Below are positions 1 to 7,250 of a stretch of 30,255 nucleotides of DNA, piece after piece. The stretch is taken from assembly GCA_001776425.1 (NCBI GenBank), contig MFBN01000014.1, positions 11,596-41,850 on the forward strand, in the 5' to 3' direction. Source of the stretch: Candidatus Curtissbacteria bacterium RIFCSPLOWO2_01_FULL_37_9 (GTDB taxonomy: Bacteria > Patescibacteriota > Microgenomatia > Curtissbacterales > GWA2-41-24). The notes under the pieces are model-generated. The model saw only the letters and a list, made by a program, of their open reading frames with translations. It was not told the origin of the DNA and searched no databases. Both the position numbers and the translations under genes were made by a program. How positions within the stretch are numbered: the first letter of the stretch is position 1; the number at the start of each line of letters is the position of its first letter.

Positions 1-177
1 TTAGGAGGAGCCGGTATGGTCCATCCCAAAGTCTTAACCAATGGAGGGATCGATTCCAATATCTATAGCGGATTTGCTTTCGGCTGGGGAATCGAAAGAA
101 CAATTTCCATGAAAGTGGATCTTGGTGATATCCGCCTGCTATATCAAAACGATATTAGATTTTTAGAACAATTTTAA
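1..177 (+). CDS. pheS: Phenylalanyl-tRNA synthetase alpha subunit, C-terminal end (partial)
   Basis: Only the last 58 residues and the TAA stop are in the window, read in frame 1. PheS is the catalytic subunit of the (alpha-beta)2 enzyme that charges tRNA-Phe in the cytoplasm. The visible part carries the end of the class II synthetase core: GGAGMVHPKVL, then GFAFGWGIER (motif 3 with its ATP-binding Arg), then the usual C-terminal NDIRFLEQF. It ends six bases before the pheT start, the common pheST operon order. The normal family ending indicates an intact 3' end. The 5' part lies outside the window. Confidence 0.95.
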   Translation, partial: LGGAGMVHPKVLTNGGIDSNIYSGFAFGWGIERTISMKVDLGDIRLLYQNDIRFLEQF

Positions 178-183
178 AACAAT

Positions 184-2220
184 ATGAATCTTATTATCCC
201 GGTAAACTGGCTTAGAGAATATCTCAAAACCCAAATTAACAATAATACGATCGCCGATTACGTATCCCGCTCCGGCCCATCTATTGAAAAAGTGACAAAA
301 ATAAAAAAGGATTATATTTTCGATACTGAAATAACCAGTAACCGTCCGGATACCATGTCTATTTGGGGGTTTGCCAGAGAAACACAGGCAATCTTGACCG
401 AAAATGGAATTAAAACAGGACTGATTAATCCAACAGGCTTGAATTTAAGTTTAGAACCGGATATTTCAAAAAAACTGGTTCTTAAAGTTGTTATTAAAAA
501 TAATAATCTTTGCCCAAGATTTACGGCAATTATATTAGACAATATTGTAATAAGATCGTCTCCCGCATTCATCAAAAAAAACCTTGAGCTTTGCGGTATT
601 AGACCCATTAATAACATAGTTGATATTACAAATTACATTATGCTTGAACTGGGCCAGCCAATGCATGCATTTGATTGGGATAAGATTATTGATCATAAAA
701 TGATACTGCGTAAATCTCAAAAAGGTGAAAAAATCAAAACTTTAGACGGACAAATTAGAAAACTGCCAGTTGGTTCAATTGTTATTGAGGATAAAAATAG
801 ATTAATCGATCTTTGCGGCATTATGGGTGGGGCCAACACTCAAATTAACAAACGCACAAAAAGAGTAATTTTATTTGTTCAGGCATATAACTCAAAATCC
901 ATTCGTAGAACCACTCAAGCTTTAGCTTTTCGCACCGAAGCAGCAAGTCGTTTTGAAAAAGGGGTTGACCTTGAAGGAATTTTGCCGGCTTTATCCAGAG
1001 CAGTATATATGGCAAAAAAGACTGCTGATGCAAAAATTGCTTCAGAGGTGATTGACATTTATCCTGCAAAATATCAACCAAAACCGGTAAAACTGAAAAT
1101 TACAACATTAAACCGCTATCTTGGATTCGAAATATCCTGGACAAAAATCGTTGATATACTAAGAACTTTGGGTTTTAAAGCCGAAATTCAAAATCAGATT
1201 CTTTCGGCAATACCTCCAAGCTGGCGAATCGGAGATATTACCGATGACGTTGACTTGATAGAAGAAATTGCCAGAATTTACGGATATCAAAAATTACCCG
1301 AAAAATTACCCTACGGTCATATCCCAGTACCTAATGAGAGTAATTTAGGAAAAGCAATAGAACTTAAAAAAATCCTGAAATATTTAGGATTAACAGAGGT
1401 AATATCATATTCAATTATATCCAAAGAATTACTGCAGTTAACAGGCCGACGTACCGCAGAAACTGTTGAACTGGCAAATCCTCTGACTTCTGAATGGCAA
1501 TACATGCGGCCAACACTAATCATATCACTTGCCCAAATAATTGCCGAAAATCAAAATTTACGAGATAACATTAAGATTTTTGAAGTGGCTAATACTTATA
1601 TTAAAAATGGTAATGATTTACCGCGCCAGGATTTAATGCTGACCTTAGCATTATATAATTCCGATTTTTATCAAATTAAAGAAATTCTTGATAATTCATT
1701 AAAAACATTAAATTATCAATCAAAATGGCAATTATCAAATGCGCCAAATAAATTAATTGATAATAATCAAGCGGCAGTTATAAAAGTAAATGAAAAAACA
1801 GTTGGCCAAGCCGGAATTCTACATTCTAATATTGCTGATTTTTTTGCTATTAAGACCAAAACATGTGTAGCTGAAATTAACCTTTCAACTCTTTATAGTT
1901 TGCCTTCAAAAATTAGAAATTATAAGGCAGTTTCTAAATATCCGCCTGTAATCGAAGACATTTCCGCAATTTTTGCTGATACCATCCCGATTGGTAAAAT
2001 CGTTGCAAATATTAAAAAAGCCGCGATGCCATTGGTCAAGAAAATAGAAATTATCGACGTTTTTGTAAATGAAAAGATCGGCAAAGATAAAAAATCAGTG
2101 ACTCTCAGATTAACATATCAGAGATTTGACCGGACCCCAACCCAGAAAGAGGTAACTCTAGTGCTCGAAAAAATATCAGCGCAACTTACCAAAACCTTCC
2201 ACGCCCAAATTAGAGGATAA
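184..2220 (+). CDS. pheT: Phenylalanyl-tRNA synthetase beta subunit, short form without the tRNA-binding OB domain
   Basis: Beta subunit of PheRS, 678 residues against roughly 800 for the usual bacterial protein. The N-terminus (about residues 1-45) runs directly into the FDTEITSNRPD segment near residue 47. In typical bacterial PheT an EMAP/OB-type tRNA-binding domain of about 110 residues lies between these two parts, so that domain is absent. The rest is present: the B3/B4 editing domain (about 105-300, with INNIVDITNYIMLELGQPMHAFD), the B5 domain (about 300-375, with DDVDLIEEIARIYGY), the inactive synthetase-like core (about 380-580), and the C-terminal FDX-ACB anticodon-binding domain (about 583-678). 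The ATG lies six bases after the pheS stop, without a Shine-Dalgarno. It faces the minus-strand PBP gene tail to tail with a 26-base gap. Confidence 0.96.
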   Translation: MNLIIPVNWLREYLKTQINNNTIADYVSRSGPSIEKVTKIKKDYIFDTEITSNRPDTMSIWGFARETQAILTENGIKTGLINPTGLNLSLEPDISKKLVLKVVIKNNNLCPRFTAIILDNIVIRSSPAFIKKNLELCGIRPINNIVDITNYIMLELGQPMHAFDWDKIIDHKMILRKSQKGEKIKTLDGQIRKLPVGSIVIEDKNRLIDLCGIMGGANTQINKRTKRVILFVQAYNSKSIRRTTQALAFRTEAASRFEKGVDLEGILPALSRAVYMAKKTADAKIASEVIDIYPAKYQPKPVKLKITTLNRYLGFEISWTKIVDILRTLGFKAEIQNQILSAIPPSWRIGDITDDVDLIEEIARIYGYQKLPEKLPYGHIPVPNESNLGKAIELKKILKYLGLTEVISYSIISKELLQLTGRRTAETVELANPLTSEWQYMRPTLIISLAQIIAENQNLRDNIKIFEVANTYIKNGNDLPRQDLMLTLALYNSDFYQIKEILDNSLKTLNYQSKWQLSNAPNKLIDNNQAAVIKVNEKTVGQAGILHSNIADFFAIKTKTCVAEINLSTLYSLPSKIRNYKAVSKYPPVIEDISAIFADTIPIGKIVANIKKAAMPLVKKIEIIDVFVNEKIGKDKKSVTLRLTYQRFDRTPTQKEVTLVLEKISAQLTKTFHAQIRG

Positions 2221-2246
2221 TATTCGATTTTATAACTTAAATTCAC

Positions 2247-4805
2247 TTAATCCTTCCACGGTTCGCCTACAGAAACTTCGATTTCGCGTTCAGCAGATTT
2301 TCCGGCTTCATTTGTTGCTTTAACCTTAATCTTGTGTTTGCCTTTATCCGCAAAAGTAAAGCTAAAATTATAGGGACCATTATCCGATTTGTAATCTTTG
2401 ATACTACCATCAATGAAAAACTCAACTTTGGTAACTTTTTTCCCTGTTTGTACCTCCGCTTCTACCTCAAGCTTTAAATCGACCTGGTCATGATCATTAG
2501 GCTTTTTAATATCGACTTTTATTTCGTCCGGATCTTGCGTTGGTTCGGTTTTTAACTCACCAGGTGGACGGTATTTAGAATCGCCCTGAGTTTGAGACCA
2601 GGCATCAATACCTTCCTGCCAACGGTTACGGCCGTCTGTTGAAACAGGATCAAATTCTACAAAGACAAAATACTCTTTTCCATCCAGAGTTTTTTGAACC
2701 AGACAATCCCTTGTCGGTTCGGTTCCTTTAATAAAATATTCACTTCGTTTGGGAAAATCACGGCAGGGCAATCCTCCGCCTAAAGCGTCTATTTCCACTG
2801 CATTCACGTTATCTGGTTTAGAAAAACTTTCAGGAGGTTGATCTTTTAAGGCTACTGACATAATTTTATTCCAAATCGGAGTAGCACCGGTAACACCCGA
2901 GGCAATTTGCGGATTCATTGGTGAGTTATCGTTGTTACCCACCCAAACCCCAACTGAGACTGAAGGAGTATAGCCAAAAGCCCAATTATCCCTTTTATCA
3001 TCTGTTGTACCGGTTTTGGCAGCAACTGTTCTACCGGCAACGTTTAGCAGGGAATTAGTACCAAAAACCATACTGCGTGCATTATTATCAGATAAAATAT
3101 GCGAGATTAAAAAAGAAATGTCTTTTCCTATTACCTGTTTACCTTTGGGATCTTCAGCTCCTTCCAATGTTTTCCCGTTACGGTCAGAAACTTTAATAAT
3201 AGGCACGGGTTCATGATTTATTCCTTCATTTGCTAAGGTTGCATATCCATTTGTTAAATCTAATAATTTGACTTCACCGCCACCTAAAGTTATAGCCAGC
3301 CCAAATCTTTTTAAATTCTCATCAGAAGGTTCAAGGGATTTTAATCCGGATTCAAAAGCTGTTCTTAGCATATTCTTGACACCAACCAAAGCAAGCATCT
3401 TAACAGCAGGTATATTTTCCGAATTTCCCAATGCAAATCTTATCTGCATAGGGCCCCGGTATTTACCGTCGTAATTGACTGGTTTATAGGACGACTGGCC
3501 GCTTCCACCTGGAAACTCCGTTGCAACATCCATTAATACATAAGCAGGCGTGTAACCAGCTTTAAAAGCCGTAGCATAAGTAAATGGCTTGAGTGCAGAA
3601 CCCGGTTGTCTGAGAGAAAGCGTAACATTAACCTGTCCGTCGTAATTTTTATCAAAATAATCTTTAGAGCCAACCATTGCCAAAATTTGACCGGTTTTTG
3701 GATCCATAACAACAGCTGCTCCGTTACCGACTTTATGTTCTCCAAGTTTGGCTATTTCCTCAGTTACGATTTTTTGAACCTTATCCTGTAAATCCAGATC
3801 CAGTGATGTTGTGACTTTTAATCCACCTTGTTCAACATATTTTTCACCGTACCTCTGTGCCAAAATATCCCGAACATAAAAAACAAAATGGGGAGCTCTG
3901 ATACCTTGATCATTAGGCGTAAACTGAACATTTTTTATTTCTTCATTTAGCTTTTCCTCTTCTTCATGTGATATGTACCCGTCTTCACGCATTCTGCGGG
4001 CTACATCTTCCGCGCGCGTTATATAAGCTTTCGGATTGGATCCGTAAGGAGAATAAAAAGAAGGCCTTTGCGGTAATCCCGCCAGAATCGTAGCCTCCGG
4101 CATGCTAAGATCTTTGGCGTCTTTGGCAAAATATGTTTGAGCTGCCGCTTCTATACCCCAGGCTGTACCACCGTAAGGAACTTCGTTTAAGTAGATTTGT
4201 AATATCTCGTCTTTGGTATATTTTCGCTCTACCTGAATAGCCAGAATAAATTCTTTAATTTTACGGGTTAGAGTTCTTTCAGGGGAAAGAAGTGTATTTT
4301 TAACAACCTGCTGGGTTATGGTCGACCCGCCCTGAAGTTTTTGGAAAACTAATATATTCAGAAATGCCCTACCTATACCAAAAATAGAAAACCCTTTATG
4401 TTTGTAAAAATTCTTATCTTCAATAGAAATCGTTGCATTTTTAACGTATCCGGGCAACTGGTTCCAGTTAACAAGTGCCCGGTTTTTGTCGCCGTAAATG
4501 TCATAAAGTAATTTATCGTTGCGATCGTATATTTTAGTTGAAAGAGAGGAGTCTTTGGTAGTTAATTTATGAGGTGACGGTAAATCCTTGGCAAATATTA
4601 TCAGGGAAAAAAAGGTAAATAAAATTAAAACGATTAGTGAAACAAAAATAACCGTTGATATAAGACCGAAAAACCGTATCCAAAATCTTCTCTTATTAAA
4701 ACCCGAACTATCCCCAAAAGGATGATGGGAATACGATCGTGCAGATAATTTGGCAATTCTTGAAGAAAATTTACGTGCACCCGGTCTATAAGATGAAAAT
4801 TTCAT
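2247..4805 (-). CDS. Class A penicillin-binding protein (bifunctional transglycosylase/transpeptidase) with C-terminal Ig-like domain
   Basis: PBP1A-type peptidoglycan synthase, 852 residues, anchored in the membrane and acting outside it. A basic cytoplasmic tail of about 44 residues precedes one membrane segment (about 45-72). The GT51 glycosyltransferase domain follows: EDKNFYKHKG with catalytic Glu129, GGSTITQQVVKN at 159-170, and the second acidic site in ERKYTKDE near 193-200. The transpeptidase domain has all three motifs: SALK (Ser403 to Lys406), SEN (462-464) and KTG (597-599). A linker with two cysteines (around 680-705) leads to an Ig-like/Big domain at about 765-852 ending in a strand-rich module. 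The ATG start is preceded by a good TATAAT box. It is the only cell-wall gene in the window and is transcribed away from the transposase. Confidence 0.95.
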   Translation of the reverse strand: MKFSSYRPGARKFSSRIAKLSARSYSHHPFGDSSGFNKRRFWIRFFGLISTVIFVSLIVLILFTFFSLIIFAKDLPSPHKLTTKDSSLSTKIYDRNDKLLYDIYGDKNRALVNWNQLPGYVKNATISIEDKNFYKHKGFSIFGIGRAFLNILVFQKLQGGSTITQQVVKNTLLSPERTLTRKIKEFILAIQVERKYTKDEILQIYLNEVPYGGTAWGIEAAAQTYFAKDAKDLSMPEATILAGLPQRPSFYSPYGSNPKAYITRAEDVARRMREDGYISHEEEEKLNEEIKNVQFTPNDQGIRAPHFVFYVRDILAQRYGEKYVEQGGLKVTTSLDLDLQDKVQKIVTEEIAKLGEHKVGNGAAVVMDPKTGQILAMVGSKDYFDKNYDGQVNVTLSLRQPGSALKPFTYATAFKAGYTPAYVLMDVATEFPGGSGQSSYKPVNYDGKYRGPMQIRFALGNSENIPAVKMLALVGVKNMLRTAFESGLKSLEPSDENLKRFGLAITLGGGEVKLLDLTNGYATLANEGINHEPVPIIKVSDRNGKTLEGAEDPKGKQVIGKDISFLISHILSDNNARSMVFGTNSLLNVAGRTVAAKTGTTDDKRDNWAFGYTPSVSVGVWVGNNDNSPMNPQIASGVTGATPIWNKIMSVALKDQPPESFSKPDNVNAVEIDALGGGLPCRDFPKRSEYFIKGTEPTRDCLVQKTLDGKEYFVFVEFDPVSTDGRNRWQEGIDAWSQTQGDSKYRPPGELKTEPTQDPDEIKVDIKKPNDHDQVDLKLEVEAEVQTGKKVTKVEFFIDGSIKDYKSDNGPYNFSFTFADKGKHKIKVKATNEAGKSAEREIEVSVGEPWKD

Positions 4806-4824
4806 AATTTGCTTGACAGAGCTA

Positions 4825-4853
4825 ATTATATATCAGCCTTGTTCTTAGAACAA
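4825..4853 (-). promoter_or_regulatory. Candidate sigma-70 promoter of the PBP gene
   Basis: On the minus strand a perfect TATAAT (4830 to 4825) lies 19 bases upstream of the PBP ATG. Seventeen bases further up is TTGTTC (4853 to 4848), a weak -35 matching only TTG. The whole -35/spacer region lies inside the 34-base dyad at 4829-4862, so a protein or RNA structure at the dyad could affect this promoter. The placement is inferred from consensus only. Confidence 0.45.
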
Positions 4854-4862
4854 TCTGATATA
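4829..4862. repeat. Imperfect 34-base palindrome overlapping the PBP promoter
   Basis: The outer arms TATATCAG (4829-4836) and CTGATATA (4855-4862) pair perfectly. After a small CC/T bulge, the inner arms TTGTTCT (4839-4845) and AGAACAA (4847-4853) pair again around a single T. As double-stranded DNA this resembles an operator; as RNA it would be a long hairpin. There is no T-tract, so a terminator is unlikely. A third copy of ATATCAG follows at 4890-4896. Confidence 0.6.
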
Positions 4863-4893
4863 TGTCGCTCTGCGAAAGCAGAGGAAGACATAT
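4860..4893. repeat. Hairpin with GAAA tetraloop
   Basis: ATATGTC (4860-4866) pairs with GACATAT (4887-4893), and inside it CTCTGC (4868-4873) pairs with GCAGAG (4878-4883) around a GAAA loop, leaving G opposite GAA as an internal bulge. GAAA is a GNRA-type loop, which suggests that the structure may be an RNA fold on the plus strand. It overlaps the end of the preceding palindrome by three bases, so the two folds compete. No coding sequence covers it. Confidence 0.55.
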
Positions 4894-4917
4894 CAGAGGA
4901 GCCACTAGGCCCGCAGT

Positions 4918-4934
4918 CCTGAGTTTATCGAAGG
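4918..4934. repeat. REP-like palindrome (CTTCGATAAACTCAGG type)
   Basis: The string CCTGAGTTTATCGAAGG forms an imperfect hairpin: the CCT/AGG ends pair, tandem G-A mismatches follow, and a G-C pair closes the loop. It belongs to a short repeat seen across many bacterial genomes (CCTTCGACAAGCTCAGG and variants), which often produces false peptides of the FDKLRT type. That recognition is from memory, not a search. It lies 156 bases upstream of the RAYT gene, a plausible substrate location. Confidence 0.6.
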
Positions 4935-5000
4935 GCGAGAACCGCATTGGCACTGTATATTGGTTTGAAGACCCGCAGGTTTGCTTCCCTGTGCCAACGT

Positions 5001-5771
5001 AATCCACCCCAAACGGAATCCACCCCAAGGGTGACTCAACTTGACACCTGCGGATTTATATGATTTATTAGCCTCAAATCCTAAAAACAGTGCCATCAAG
5101 GACTATTCCTTTCGTCAATAACCATTTTTACCATATCTTCAATAGAGGCGTGGCTCATATGCCAATATTCAACACCAAATGGGACCACAAAAGATTTACC
5201 AAAACATTTTTTTATTATCAAATTAAGGGACCCAAGCCAAAATTCTCAATTTTTAGCCCTGATAATAATAAGTTGGATACAAACAATAAAATTGTTGAAT
5301 TAATCTGCTACTGTCTAATGCCTAACCATTTCCATTTTTTGCTACAGCAAAAAGTTGACGGCGGAATCACGGAGTTTGTCAGCAAAATCAGCAACAGCTA
5401 CACCAAATACTTTAACACCAAAAATGAAAGGGCAGGACCCATACTGCAAGGGGAATTTAAATCGGTTCTCGTTGAAACTAATGAACAACTTGTTCACCTG
5501 TCAAGATACATTCATCTCAATCCGCTTGTCAGTTATTTAACAGATAATTTAGAATTATACCCACTTTCCTCTTATTTGGAGTACATTGGTATAAACAAAA
5601 CTTCAGTTTGCTCAAAAGACATAATCGTCAAACAATTTAAATCATCACAAGAGTATAAACAATTCGTCCTTGATCAAGAAAATTACGGAAAGGAACTCGA
5701 AAGAATCAAGCATCAAACACTTGATTTACCTAAATAATCCGCAGGTGTAAACCTAATTCACCCCAAGGGTG
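5001..5771 (+). mobile_element. RAYT element: REP-associated transposase gene with inverted repeats and flanking palindromes
   Basis: A 12-bp perfect inverted repeat brackets the transposase gene: ACACCTGCGGAT at 5044-5055 and ATCCGCAGGTGT at 5737-5748 (its first base is the last base of the stop codon). Outside each arm is an identical 13-base imperfect palindrome CACCCCAAGGGTG, at 5021-5033 and 5759-5771, able to form a CACCC/GGGTG hairpin with a CAA loop. On the left the string AATCCACCCCAA is also duplicated (5001-5012 and 5017-5028). A further CCGCAGGT lies at 4973-4980. Subterminal hairpins are what HUH Y1 enzymes bind, so this arrangement fits a self-contained RAYT unit. Exact element borders and any target duplication cannot be fixed from one copy. 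Confidence 0.6.
5090..5737 (+). CDS. REP-associated tyrosine transposase (HUH/Y1 family)
   Basis: A 215-residue single-strand DNA transposase of the IS200-like Y1 superfamily, RAYT branch. It opens with NHFYHIFNRGV near residue 11. The metal-binding HUH motif is in CLMPNHFHFLLQ (His80-Phe81-His82). The likely nucleophile is Tyr104 in SNSYTKYFNTKNERAG, followed by the family's ILQGEFKSVLVET and LSRYIHLNPL blocks. All of the core is intact, so it may be active. The start is GTG at 5090; no in-frame ATG gives the conserved N-terminus. The gene sits between a pair of 12-bp inverted repeats and copies of a small palindrome. RAYTs are usually single-copy genes that move or maintain REP palindromes rather than themselves; whether that holds here is unknown. 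Confidence 0.93.
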   Translation: MPSRTIPFVNNHFYHIFNRGVAHMPIFNTKWDHKRFTKTFFYYQIKGPKPKFSIFSPDNNKLDTNNKIVELICYCLMPNHFHFLLQQKVDGGITEFVSKISNSYTKYFNTKNERAGPILQGEFKSVLVETNEQLVHLSRYIHLNPLVSYLTDNLELYPLSSYLEYIGINKTSVCSKDIIVKQFKSSQEYKQFVLDQENYGKELERIKHQTLDLPK

Positions 5772-5878
5772 GAGTCGCTTGGTATATTCAGACATGTTTC
5801 TGGGCGGATTCGGATGTGGGTAAGTTATATGTAGGACAAGCCGTTGCTAGAAAGCTTAAAAAAAGCTAAGATTCAGAT

Positions 5879-7069
5879 ATGGATAAAATTGAAGAATTGT
5901 TAAGTAGGGGAGTTGACCAAATCATTCCTTCCAAGCAAGAGCTCGAAAAGGTCTTAAGAAGCGGCAAGAAGCTGCGTGTCTACCAAGGGTTTGACCCATC
6001 ATCACCACTTTTACATATAGGCCATATGATCGGCATGCGAAAGTTAAGACAATGGCAGGACCTTGGCCACGAGGTCATCTTTTTAATCGGTGATTTTACC
6101 GGAAGAATTGGCGACCCGACCGGTAGGGAAAAAACCAGACCACTTCTGTCTAAAAAGACCGTTGAAGAAAACGCAAAAACATACCAAGAACAGGCCGGAA
6201 AAATTTTAGGTTTTTCAGGTAAAAATCCAGTCAAAATTAAGTTTAACAGCCAGTGGCTGGAAAAACTTTCTGCTTTGGAAATTTTAAATTTATACTCACA
6301 GGTCACCTATCAGCAAATTATTAAAAGAGGAATGTTTAAAAAAAGGCTCGAAAAAGATGAAGATATCTCATTTAACGAAATTAGTTACCCCATTATGCAG
6401 GGTTACGATTCTGTTGCCATGGATGTTGATGTTGAGGTGGGCGGCCGCGACCAGCTATTCAACATGATGATAGGCAGAGATTTAATGCATAAGATGAAGC
6501 GCAAAAACAAATTTGTGATGACAACCCAACTTTTAGTCGACACCGAAGGAAATAAGATAGGCAAGACAGAAGGAAACGCTATTGCGCTGACATTGCCGCC
6601 AGAGGATATGTTCAGCGCCATTATGAACCTCCCTGACGACGTGATAACCAAAAGCCTCGAATACCTAACAGATGTACCGATGGCAGAAATTAAAAACATC
6701 GAAGCAGATATAAAAAAAGGCGCAAATCCGATGCAATTCAAAAAGAAACTTGCTTTCGATGTTGTCAAGCAATTAAACACAAAACAGGCTGCACAGAGAG
6801 CCCAAAAAGAGTTTGAGGGTTTGTTCCAAAAAGGCGGTATTTCAGATTCAATCCCGACTATTAAAGTCAAATCCGCAGGTATTGAACTTGTCGATTTTCT
6901 GGTAGACAATAATCTGGCCACCAGCAGATCAGATGCAAAAAGATTAATAAAAGAAGGAGCAATTGAAATTGACCGTAAAACCGTTAAAACCTCTCAAATA
7001 CAATTTGAAAATAATCAAGTTATTAGGGTCGGTAAAAAAATATTTGCGAAAATTAGAATATTAAAATAA
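5879..7069 (+). CDS. tyrS: Tyrosyl-tRNA synthetase
   Basis: A class I synthetase of 396 residues that charges tRNA-Tyr. The Rossmann core contains HIGH (46-49) and the KMSKS counterpart KIGKT (226-230), a normal TyrRS variant. Between them are the tyrosine-binding segment GDFTGRIGDPTGR (71-83) and PIMQGYDSVAMDVDVEVGGRDQ (171-192, shown in two parts here: PIMQGYDSVA and DVEVGGRDQ). A C-terminal S4 RNA-binding domain covers about 335-396 (ELVDFLVDNNLATSRSDAKR). The length fits the TyrZ-like bacterial form. The ATG has no Shine-Dalgarno. The preceding 107 bases hold a short AGCTT/AAGCT dyad and no convincing T-box. Confidence 0.97.
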   Translation: MDKIEELLSRGVDQIIPSKQELEKVLRSGKKLRVYQGFDPSSPLLHIGHMIGMRKLRQWQDLGHEVIFLIGDFTGRIGDPTGREKTRPLLSKKTVEENAKTYQEQAGKILGFSGKNPVKIKFNSQWLEKLSALEILNLYSQVTYQQIIKRGMFKKRLEKDEDISFNEISYPIMQGYDSVAMDVDVEVGGRDQLFNMMIGRDLMHKMKRKNKFVMTTQLLVDTEGNKIGKTEGNAIALTLPPEDMFSAIMNLPDDVITKSLEYLTDVPMAEIKNIEADIKKGANPMQFKKKLAFDVVKQLNTKQAAQRAQKEFEGLFQKGGISDSIPTIKVKSAGIELVDFLVDNNLATSRSDAKRLIKEGAIEIDRKTVKTSQIQFENNQVIRVGKKIFAKIRILK

Positions 7070-7079
7070 ACTCTTAATA

Positions 7080-7196
7080 ATGAAGCTTTTTAAGCGTTCG
7101 TATCTTAAAAAAATCTGGATCGTGATAATTGTTATTGCCGGATTAAGTTTCATATTTGGCCAGTTTGCTCTTTATCTTCTTTACGGATTAAACTAA
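7080..7196 (+). CDS. Putative 38-residue single-pass membrane microprotein
   Basis: An ATG-TAA frame 10 bases after tyrS. The peptide has a basic start (KLFKRSYLKK), then one hydrophobic segment (about residues 12-35, beginning IWIVIIVIAGLSFIF) and ends YGLN. The charge pattern fits an N-in, C-out anchor. It fills much of the tyrS-recG gap on the same strand. There is no recognisable family or ribosome-binding site, and a chance frame of this length is possible. Conservation between tyrS and recG in related genomes would decide. Confidence 0.45.
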   Translation: MKLFKRSYLKKIWIVIIVIAGLSFIFGQFALYLLYGLN

Positions 7197-7250
7197 GTCT
7201 AAAATCGTAAACTATATTCTTTATACTTTGATATTTAAACTTAAGGTAAA

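Noticed and set aside
3016..3474. Plus-strand open frames within the PBP gene, and similar opposite-strand frames across pilM, recG and tyrS.
   Set aside because: They lie antisense to clearly conserved proteins, show no domain patterns and have no start signals.
4822..5028. A 68-codon minus-strand frame containing the peptide FDKLRTAG.
   Set aside because: This peptide type comes from translating the REP-like palindrome. The frame crosses several hairpins and has no start signal or family.
5764..5777. The string AAGGGTGGAGTCGC upstream of tyrS resembles the conserved T-box riboswitch element.
   Set aside because: It differs at the ACC core, the transposase gene ends only about 27 bases upstream so there is no room for stem I with a Tyr specifier, and no terminator with a T-run follows. 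A similar string occurs in the left RAYT flank (5026-5036), so it belongs to the element's palindrome.
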